Assembly (NCBI GenBank): GCA_907163375.1
Contig: CAJQUW010003412.1
Span: 38,463 to 102,462, forward strand
Source: Prostheceraeus crozeri
Taxonomy: Eukaryota; Platyhelminthes; Polycladida; Euryleptidae
DNA length: 64,000 nucleotides
Reading direction: 5' to 3'
A model generated the notes under the pieces. The model was given only the letters and a program-made list of their open reading frames with translations, did no database searches and was not told the origin of the DNA. Position numbers and translations under genes: made by a program. Of the stretch, positions 56,356 through 64,000 are shown one piece after another; position 1 is the first letter of the stretch; each line of letters begins with the position of its first letter.

Positions 56356-58073
56356 CAGGGTGGCGCACGTAAACCGCCGGATTTTAAACTTTTATTACTC
56401 CTCAAATATTCATCCGATCGTCATGAAATTTCGACTCATACTAGTTTGGAGCATAGGATTCATGATGATTATATCTGTTGTACTGAGAATTGTCAGAAAA
56501 TTCTGATTCTATTGACCGAATGACATGTAGTAAAATTGACATATCAACAATGTATCTTAATATGTAAAATTTAATGATAAACTTTTCCCTTTATTTTCCC
56601 CTCGTCTTTATCAATAATGACCAAAACGAATTAAGGTAAATGTCATAGAAAACATTTATTGAATGAAAAACATAAGAAAAAAGTGTTAGTAGTCATCGAA
56701 CTTCAACGTGTCCTCCTCCATTCTCGAGGACGGATTCGAGTCGCTTTTGGTAGGCCAGCAGTTTCTCGACACATCTCAGTTGTCACTTCTTGGAATGCCT
56801 GTGTGATGCGGTCCTTCAGGTCTTGCATGGATGTTGGCCGTGTATGGTAAACCTTGGACTTGACAAAACCCCACAAGAAGAAATCGCAAGGCTTCAGGTC
56901 AGGTGAACGCGGTGGCCAGGTCATGTTAGGAGATCCACGTCCCATCCATCTGTTAGGCATCTTCTTGTTCAACCACTCACGCACAGGAAGTCCCCAGTGT
57001 GGAGGTGCACCATCCTGCATGAATATGATGCTTCTGCCTCTTCTGTCCGTCTCCAGTAGCATCTTGAGATACCGATCCCTGTTGACGGAAGTGTCGAAGA
57101 CGAACGGTCCGTAGATACCTGATTGGCTGATTGCCGCCCAGACGGTGGTGCGTGGCGAGTGCATAGACTCTTGCTTGATCCAGTGAGGATTCTGGTTGGC
57201 CCAATAACGACAATTGTGGCGATTCACACCACCATCCAGATGGAAGTGAGCTTCATCGGACCAGGTTAGTTCCACTAAATGGTTCCGGTTGGCTTGGATG
57301 CGCTGTAGCTCCTGTTCTGCGAACTCCATTCGGTTTTCCAGATCTTCTTCGTGTAATCGTTGCACCACCTGGACCTTTTACGGATGCCATCCATAGTCAT
57401 GGAGGATGCGCTGGATAGTGCGGCGACTCACTTGAAGTGCATTAGATGCACGACGGGTATAGATGTGTTTGGTTCCTCCTCCAAGTGCTGCACAACTCGT
57501 TCCACATTCTGCTCCGTTCGTTCAGAAGATGACCGGTCCCGCTTGACAGTCACCACATTACCACTGGTCAACAGGTTTGTGTGCCACCGCTTATGGTACG
57601 GGCATCCGGTGCTCTCGCGTTCTTGCCATACTCTGAATGATAAAGCCTTTGTACCTCCACTGGACTCTTGAGCCATTCGTACCAAGCCGCGCATTTTGCT
57701 CGTTCTGCAACCGAATAATCATCCATTCTTCTATGTTCCATTCTTTTCAGATAGGGATTTAATCGTCGAATGGTATTTTATATGACATGGAAGTAACTGA
57801 ACAATATTCACTTCAAGACTGCGCACAATTCGTTGTGCAGAATACGATTCATGTTAAGTTAATTAACTTGATCTAGATTTTTGATGTCAACAAAATGAGT
57901 ACATGTCATTCGGTCAATAGAATCAGAATTTTCTGACAATTCTCAGTACAACAAGTATAATCATCATAAATCATGTACTCCAAACTAGTATGAGTCGAAA
58001 TTTCATGACGATCGGATGAATATTTGAGGAGTAATAAAAGTTTAAAATCCGGCGGTTTACGTGCGCCACCCTG
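56356..58073 (-). mobile_element. mariner-like transposon with ~170 bp inverted repeats
   Basis: Left arm (56356-56525) and right arm (57903-58073) are inverted copies with small differences; outer ends read CAGGGTGGCGCACGTAAACC. TA flanks both sides (56354-56355 and 58074-58075). It differs in sequence from the elements at 35516 and 52484. Confidence 0.92.
56693..57726 (-). CDS. Tc1/mariner-superfamily transposase, decayed
   Basis: The protein starts at the ATG 57726-57724 (MDDYSVAERAKCAAWYEWLK), a helix-turn-helix DNA-binding start. Blocks then continue in changing frames: KRWHTNLLTSGNVVTVKRDR, VSRRTIQRILHDYGWHP, and the long frame 57368-56703 with LVELTWSDEAHFHLDGGVNR, IFMQDGAPPHWG and PPRSPDLKPCDFFLWG holding the three catalytic acids. 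The last residues, EKLLAYQKRLESVLENGGGH, lie in another frame ending at 56693. I count about three frameshifts and one in-frame stop (after WHP, near 57378). It is related to the 52790-53877 lineage (SDEAH, QDGA, PPRSPDL) but clearly distinct. Confidence 0.85.
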
Positions 58074-58198
58074 TATATCAGGAAACATGCCCCCCTCGGA
58101 AAAGGAGTTGCAAGTGCAAGCTTTCCTAGAAGCCACAAGCCTTTTGATATCTCAGTATTATAGCTGCAGAGGGGAATGTAAGGTGAATTGACACGGAA

Positions 58199-58790
58199 AC
58201 TACCCTAGATGCCCGTTTTTGGATAAAACATGCATGAGTCATACATGGCCATGCATTCATGCATGTTTTATCTATGAAATATCGATGATCTAATCATGTG
58301 ACATCTATAATTTTACCATCGAACACATGAAATTTACCAGGGGTGCATAATACAATTGTAGGTTCATAGCACATTTTTGTCGTGCAGCGATACTATAGGC
58401 TACTACATGTTGCATATGAAATAAACATAATAAAATCTACGAATATGCACGACTTACTTTACAAACTGAAATACATTCATGACATCCCTATAGTAAACTT
58501 CATTCACTCTATGCAAAGGCTGCACATTCGATATACATGTCACAGAGGCATTCAGATACAAATTAGGCCTAAATAACCATAACCGTGTTTAAAATCAGCA
58601 TCATATTCATAGCAATATAACAAGGAAAATGTATGCATTATGTGAATTAACAAAGTACAAATGAATCAGTCTCCAACACAGCATTCTATCAATCTCCGAT
58701 TCAAAAAAGCATCTCTAATGAATCCATGGTCTAAAAAATTGAAAACAAGAGCCTGCATTACGTACGTGATTTATAATTATTAAGATGAGT
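58199..58790 (+). repeat. CATG-rich dispersed repeat, second long copy (inverted)
   Basis: Starts CCCTAGATGCCCGTTTTTGG, then a short CATGCATG array, then the same body as 10745-11529 in the opposite orientation (for example CTCCGATTCAAAAAAGCAT near 58695 and GAATCAGTCTCCAACACAG near 58664). Its CATG array is much shorter than that of the other copy. Confidence 0.7.
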
Positions 58791-58984
58791 TCTAGATTTA
58801 TCTTGTTGGAAAATAGACGCAATTTTTTATAAGGTATGCTGAGCTTGCTTTCAAATCGGTCCGATAGTTGACTTAATTGATAGGTCATGCCTATTTGAAT
58901 GCTTCGATCAGTTGCGGGTCCGAAGAGGACATTTTCACGAAAATTTACAATGCCACTTTTGCTTCGCTAAATTGACAAGCGATC

Positions 58985-59565
58985 TTACAGACAATGACCG
59001 ATGTGCTTGACTGTGTTGCATTGAAATTAAACTGTCTGCAGCAATTTTCTATTTGCAGAAAAGCGACTTTGCGCTGCAAATAGCATCTAGAAGTCATAAA
59101 TCGATCTAAATTTTGTACAACTATGTTCTGCATATCTACTTTGTACAGCACCTGAAAAATCTACAAAATAGTCTGATGTCGATGCATTTTTCACACTTAT
59201 TGAGCAATTGAAATAAGCACATCTGAACGATAAAATGTAGCCATAAAGTACGAAAATCAGTCATGAATGCTTAAATTATACGCAAGTGCGTAAATTGATG
59301 GACCTTTCTATTTTTGATTTAAATGGAAAAGGCAATCTGTTGCACTGTGCTACATTGAAATGTACATGTAGACAGTCTGCAGCAATTTTCTGTTAACTTA
59401 TCAAGTAGAAGACATAGTAATGCAAACAACATTTATAAGCCATACAGCCAGTTTTAACATATTGCATGACAAAATCTGAACAACTGTTTTTCACAGCAAC
59501 TAAAAAATGCAAAATAGTTCAATGCTGAATACACTATTTCACACTGAGTAATTAGTTAGATTAAA
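58985..59565 (+). repeat. degenerate tandem duplication (~345 bp period)
   Basis: Two diverged units share TCTGCAGCAATTTTCT (about 59033 and 59378), TTGCATTGAAAT-like and ATTTTTCACA-like stretches in the same order. No coding content was seen. Confidence 0.5.
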
Positions 59566-59569
59566 GAAC

Positions 59570-59823
59570 ACAAGTATGATATTCGCAATCATAACATGAA
59601 CAATGCTTTATATGTGCATTCTGTAAATAATGACCACTCCTTTAATTTTGATAGCGCCCGCTTGATTTATCCCTGCAATGACCTCCATACTAGAAAAGTG
59701 TTAGAATCATCTGTAATAAGATCGCATCCCGACAATGTTGTCAATCTCAATTCCGGCCTCATTAATGTAAATACTCATGTTGCTAATCTCGTTGTTCGCG
59801 GTGTTGGAAATGTTTTATCTTAG
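59570..59823 (+). pseudogene. C-terminal tail of a Penelope-like protein
   Basis: The open frame reads HSFNFDSARLIYPCNDLHTR then KVLESSVIRSHPDNVVNLN and ends with TAG. This is the region after the GIY-YIG domain in Penelope-like proteins, where the family keeps H-F-D/N-F, RxxxE(S) and NxN/NxG positions. The GIY-YIG core itself is not present upstream, so only the last 80 or so residues remain. Confidence 0.7.
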
Positions 59824-60063
59824 ATGTCTGAGCCTCCTTGCACATGTCATTCCGCCCCTCCTGTTTCGGCACTCTGTTCTTTTCTTACCTGTTAACTTCT
59901 TCATTTTTATCTTTTGGTGTACGTGTAGGTGTAAATGTTTTCATTCATTTCATGATTATGACCGTCTGAAGGACGGTCGAAAGCTCGAATAACATTCTTC
60001 CGTACTAGTGTGGTTTTTACTTTATTCATTTAACTACGGGTGATAGTGCCTTAACTTTACATC

Positions 60064-61556
60064 ATGATAACCACGGAGTATTTCATTTTTATTCGCTTTC
60101 TCATCTCGTCGCTGCCCTGCATCATGCCTTGCTTTCGCCGCTTGGAGAAATCGTCAGCGCAAGCCCATCTCCAGAAAGAACGTGTGCAATTTTTGAGGCG
60201 CTGTCTTGAGGAGAAGGTCGTTCCTCGTTCGATGAAGTGGGTTATTCGCACTAACTCTCTGGAACCCTTTCCCGCGTGTGCTAAGTCTGCTTTAACTAAT
60301 GCCATTCTTGAAGCAAAATCCTTGGGTGAACATTACTTTTATCAGCTACGCAAAGCCCGCCGTGATTTGAGAAGTGCTGTACATTCTCCTAACCTCCGAC
60401 TTGACATCGAAGACACTATCAAATTCCTCACACAGAGAAAAACCAATGCTCAGCGTTCTCGCTTGAGTGGAGTCTTGCACCGTCTATGCAGTGATAGTCC
60501 TTGGTCGAGGTTCAGTCCCCGCAACAGCATCGTTAACCTTTCTTCGTACTCACTAACTCCTTGTGAACGTGAAATTCTGAGTTTTGGTCTTAATTTTGCT
60601 CTTCCTGCCAACCGTAAACATTTTCCATTGTATGTTCGTAATTTTAATTTTCTAAGTAATAATTCTGTTGGTAATGGGTATCTTTCATCAGTCATTGGCT
60701 CTATTTTCAATGATTTGAACTCTATGTCCGATTTCCCTAAGCGCTATCATGATGCTCTCCTTTCGCTTAAAAGAAATTCCTCTATTAAGATTTCCCAAGC
60801 TGACAAAGGTGGCAAAATTGTTATCCTTGATTCAGACGCCTATTCTGAAAAGCTCTCTTCCATTTTTCTTGATCGCACTAAATACAAACCTCTTGATGCT
60901 AATCCCTTAGCTTCTACGCAGTCTAACTTTAATCGTGGCTTGAAATCGTTGTCTGACAAATATCCGCAGTATAGATCGTTTATTCTTTCTTTCAAATCTG
61001 TTTTACCTTCTTTACCATATGCTTATGATCTTCCCAAGATTCATAAACTGAATTGTCCTTTACGTCCTATCATTTCCTATGTAAATTCTCCCACCTATCA
61101 TCTTTCCAAAAGGCTTGCATCTCTTTTATCCCCTTTCCTCGGGTCTTTTTCGTCCTCTCACTTAATTAAAGCACAATGAAGATCTGTTGTCCAGGCTCCG
61201 TAACCTTACTTTATCTCCTGATCGCTTTATTTCCTTTGACGCCGAGTCTCTGTTCACTAATGTTCCCCTTTCACCTAAACTTGATTTTATCGCCAGGCGT
61301 TTCCCAGACATTAATCCTTCTTTGCCTATCTCTATTCCATGTATGTTAGATTTGATTAAGCTTGCAGCCTCGCATAGTTCTTTTTCTGTAAATGGAAAAT
61401 TCTTTGAACAGACCTTTGGATTTTCAATGGGCAATCCTTTGTCTCCCGTGTTAGCCAACTTGTTCTCAGAACATGTGGAATCTGAACTCATTTCCACTTT
61501 TGAGGGATCAAAACCGTTTTTCTTTGTTCGCTACACGTACGTTGATGATATTTTAA
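60064..61556 (+). CDS. Penelope-like reverse transcriptase, truncated
   Basis: The frame from 60064 gives 371 codons; a second frame from 61187 continues the protein after one break near 61175. The native start may be a later ATG such as 60124. The first 170 residues are a basic N-terminal region. Reverse-transcriptase blocks follow: KISQADKGGKIVILDSDAY, YDLPKIHKLNCPLRPIISYV (the Penelope-type LPKIHK), FISFDAESLFTNVPLS (motif A), QTFGFSMGNPLSPVLANLF (motif B) and RYTYVDDIL (motif C). The frame is then lost at the Harbinger junction, before the thumb and GIY-YIG endonuclease. Penelope-like elements are a retroelement lineage close to telomerase. The remaining part should lie beyond the right edge of the window. 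Confidence 0.88.
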
Positions 61557-62486
61557 GGGGCTTTCACAATAGTCGTGCGACAGATGCGACCTTGCGACCG
61601 TGCGCTCAGAAGCGATCCAATGTCAGTCGCACAAATAGTCGCAGTGAAAAATCTAGTCGCACAACAGTCGTATGCTCGAAGGAGACTGTTGTACGATCAG
61701 TCGTGCGACCTCTCGCATGGTCGTGCGATAGTTGCACGACCTAGCAATTGCATTGTTCGATGGCTGAGTCAATCGTACAACCGATCGCAAGACTATGTGA
61801 CTGTTGCACGAGCAGTCGCCACCTTGACATCGTCAATCGGTAGCCCAGACTCTTGACTGCTACGGTGTTGTACGCTATCATGTTTAAAAAATTATCATGT
61901 TTAATTTTTCTATATATCAGACTTTGTTTTTTCTAACAGGGTGGACAGAAAACTAGCTGTTTTAAAACCACACCTACTATTAAGTAAATTATTACTACTA
62001 CTACTCTTATTACTACGGGTACTTTTTCATGATGCAGGCCTAATATGATGCATGCCTGATTACTGCACACGCTCAACCTAACACATGAGTCCTGGAGGAA
62101 TGCCAGCAAACGCTAGACTAGTGTTGAAGACGTTAAAGTCATCCCTATACGTAGAAATTAAAAGTCACGAGGCGGCAATGCGTAGCATTTAATGAAAATT
62201 TTCCACAAGCCATAATTACGCTATCCGTGACAATTGTCATGGGGTGCCCAGTAGAAGGGTTAATGATTTCAAGAGTTTAGCCTACCGTAGACTAACTTAG
62301 TAGACTACTTCAGCTTCCTCTAATGAATGAAATAAACTTCCCTGACTTTTTTCGTATAGCCTATGGCCCTCTTTAGCCTGTTAGTGACATAAAAGCAAAA
62401 TAAATAATCCGATAGAACTTATTTTAAAAGACAACAAGACATAATCAGCTACAGAAGATCATATAATACTTGCAAACACGGGGAGC

Positions 62487-63721
62487 TTATATCATCTTGT
62501 CCTGCCAGGGTAGCTTTCCCACATCACTGTTGTAGTAGTCCTTCAAGTACAGTCGGAGTCTCTTGCCCTCTCGATTGGCTTGGTTAGCGCCACCAACATG
62601 TGCAATGTCGTGTAATTGTGTCTCTCGCCAAGCACCAGGGATGAAGCTGCCGTCACCAACAGGTTGGTCCAGGTCACCGGTCTGCAAAGAACGATGCTGC
62701 AGTCGCATCAAGTTGTGTAGGCACATGGCTGCCATGACTATGACCTTGACTCTGATCGGATCTTGCTGCATGGTGGTCAGCAAGCATCTCCAGCGATGTG
62801 CAAGTATACCAAAGCTGTTCTCCACCGCACGGCGGACACGGGATAGGCGATAGTTGAATATCCGCTGTTGGTCCGTCATCTGGCGCTGGGAGAAGGGTTT
62901 CATCATCCACGAACGCAAGGGAAAGGCGTCATCTCCGACCACGAAGTATGGTGTTGGCCTGTCATCATGTGGTAGAGGCTCGGGATCTGGCAAGCGCAAA
63001 GTTCCCTCTTCCAGCTTTCTTCTCAGTTGTCCGTTGTTGAAGATTTGCGCATCTGAAGGAGAACCTTGGCATCCCACGTCTGCCCAGATGAACTTGTAGT
63101 CAGCATCCACCAACCCTAGAAGGATAATACTGAAGAAGCCCTTGTAATTGTGATAGAGAGTACCAGACTTCCTGGGACATCTTATGGCCACGTGCTTGCC
63201 ATCCAGGGCTCCGCAGGTATGGTGAAAATTCCATTTCTCACTGAACTTCCTTGCAATGTCTCTCCAGTCATCAGGGTTCCTAGGGAAGGCAAACACCTGA
63301 TCTTCGTACTCGTCAACTATGGCCTGACAGACCTCCGGAATGAACAGTGCTATACTGTTGTGGGCAACACGGAACGAATACTGGAGTGTCTTGTAGCTTG
63401 CACCAGTAGCCATGTATCTAAGAGTGATAGCTAACTTCAGACCTTCTCGATTCTTGAGGATATGTGCGTCAGTATCTCGTAGAACATCTCCGGAGGCATT
63501 CTCAAGTAGTTGACGAAGTCCTCTGGGGATTGCAGCTCTAATTCTGCCATCAGAGTGTGGTACTGGCCAAACCCCTCACGCTTCGCAATCCAAGGCTTGA
63601 CCCACCAACGTCTTCTGCGTCTTCTATTACGTCGTCGAAGTCGAATAAGAATCACCAACGCAGCAATGTCTCTATCAGGTGAGTACAGCACGTCACGGGG
63701 CGAACAGAGGACATGATACAA
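62487..63721 (-). CDS. Harbinger (HARBI1-like) DDE transposase, one break
   Basis: Two minus-strand frames: 63721-63437 (94 codons, PEMFYEILTHISSRIEKV at the end) and 63413-62487 (308 codons). The second frame is open further upstream, reading EGLKLAITLRYMATGASYKT, which overlaps the end of the first frame. A small deletion or frameshift near 63440 therefore separates them, and a spliced intron is not needed. Catalytic blocks of the DDE_Tnp_4 fold are present: GALDGKHVAIRCP, GLVDADYKFIWADVGCQGS and RRAVENSFGILAHRWRCL. The N-terminus is very basic (RLRRRNRRRRRRWW). Harbinger elements usually carry a second Myb-like gene; none is seen between 61560 and 62480, and it may lie past the window. Confidence 0.92.
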
Positions 63722-63968
63722 TGATATGAAGCTGATAGCACATGTGCGGCATAATATTGGCGTGAAGTCGTGAGACCAGTCTCACGTGTACAAGAGACTG
63801 TTGCACAATGGTCTCATAGTCGTACGATGGTCACATCAAAGCATACTTTTGGAAGGAAAGCAAACAAGTAGTCGCAAGATGGTCGTGCGACTTCTGATAC
63901 TGTTGCACGACTATACGCGACCGTTGCACGAGCGATCGCGCGAGCTAGAATCCCGAAAGTGGTCGCGC

Positions 63969-63996
63969 CTGAATTTTGTGCATGCACAAAATTCAG
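63969..63996. repeat. perfect 28 bp palindrome
   Basis: CTGAATTTTGTGCA meets its exact inverse TGCACAAAATTCAG with no loop. It lies inside the Harbinger's right subterminal region at the very edge of the window. Confidence 0.9.
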
Positions 63997-64000
63997 ATGC

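Larger units (their letters stand above)
59570..61556 (+). mobile_element. Penelope-like element, arranged head-to-tail and cut by a Harbinger
   Basis: The left part (59570-59823) is the C-terminal end of a Penelope-like protein; after about 240 non-coding bases the main coding region begins (60064) and runs to 61556, where a Harbinger transposon interrupts it. A 3' end preceding a 5' start is the partial tandem structure Penelope-like elements often leave. In the spacer, 59959-59980 forms a stem (GACCGTC, loop TGAAG, GACGGTC) followed by GAAAG, resembling their hammerhead-like motifs. Confidence 0.85.
61557..64000 (-). mobile_element. PIF/Harbinger transposon, right end outside the window
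   Basis: Insertion after TTTTAA with the left end GGGGCTTTCACAATAGTC; the TAA (61554-61556) fits the 3 bp TAA/TTA target of this superfamily. The left 300 bases and the right 250 bases visible here are packed with GTCGTGCGAC and GTTGCACGA words in both directions. No inverse of the left end is seen before 64000, so the element runs on. It sits inside the Penelope-like reverse transcriptase. Confidence 0.85.

Noticed and set aside
59596-59823. Separate small host gene
   Set aside because: The residues match the C-terminal tail of Penelope-like proteins, and a Penelope reverse transcriptase follows.
1-64000. CRISPR arrays, bacterial operons, LTR retrotransposons or Polintons
   Set aside because: No spaced direct-repeat array, no operon-like gene packing, and no gag, integrase, capsid or paired LTR sequence was seen.

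Overview
This is animal nuclear DNA: AT-rich, with spliced genes carrying GT-AG introns, no operons, and many eukaryotic transposon families. The mix (mariner, hAT, PIF/Harbinger, RTE and Penelope-like elements) and the recurrent TAGGCCTA-type words suggest a marine invertebrate. An echinoderm or other invertebrate deuterostome is a guess, not a result. Two conserved host genes can be read exon by exon, and a third is seen only as its last exon. Host exon models here come from reading splice sites and aligning by eye to remembered human proteins; no database search was run. Host genes: (1) 4040-4606 (+), the serine/proline-rich terminal exon of an unidentified gene. (2) SPC25, a kinetochore Ndc80-complex subunit, on the minus strand: a large coiled-coil exon (17999-17525), a 5.0 kb intron, and a short last exon (12495-12370) found by translation. 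(3) EIF3K, translation initiation factor 3 subunit K, on the plus strand in five exons (30451-30515, 39232-39330, 39399-39594, 42907-42973, 55386-55645), spanning 25 kb and giving a 228-residue protein; its last intron is 12.4 kb and mostly transposons. Layout: 1-4.0 kb holds no sure gene and one foldback repeat. 4.6-12 kb holds the third gene's 3' flank, an inverted repeat pair with a 248 bp MITE inside one copy, two strong hairpins and a CATG-rich dispersed repeat. 12.4-18 kb is SPC25. 20.5-25 kb is a 4.5 kb hAT-like element with a nearly whole transposase ending in a coiled coil. 26.9-28 kb holds fragments of a similar element and of a LINE. 30.4-55.6 kb is EIF3K, whose introns contain a tandem tRNA-like array, two non-autonomous hAT elements, a Penelope endonuclease relic, a mariner, and a nested stack: a minisatellite split by a 7.9 kb hAT, itself carrying a 2.0 kb intact-looking hAT and an RTE-type LINE, followed by another mariner-like element. 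56-64 kb holds a third mariner-like element, an inverted copy of the CATG-rich repeat, and a Penelope-like element cut just after its YVDD motif by a PIF/Harbinger transposon that runs off the window. The elements do not form one system with the host genes; they are intron and intergenic cargo. The most notable items are the hAT lineage with a C-terminal coiled coil (two good copies plus a probable fragment), the nested insertions whose target-site duplications still give the order of events, and the three-unit tRNA-like array.
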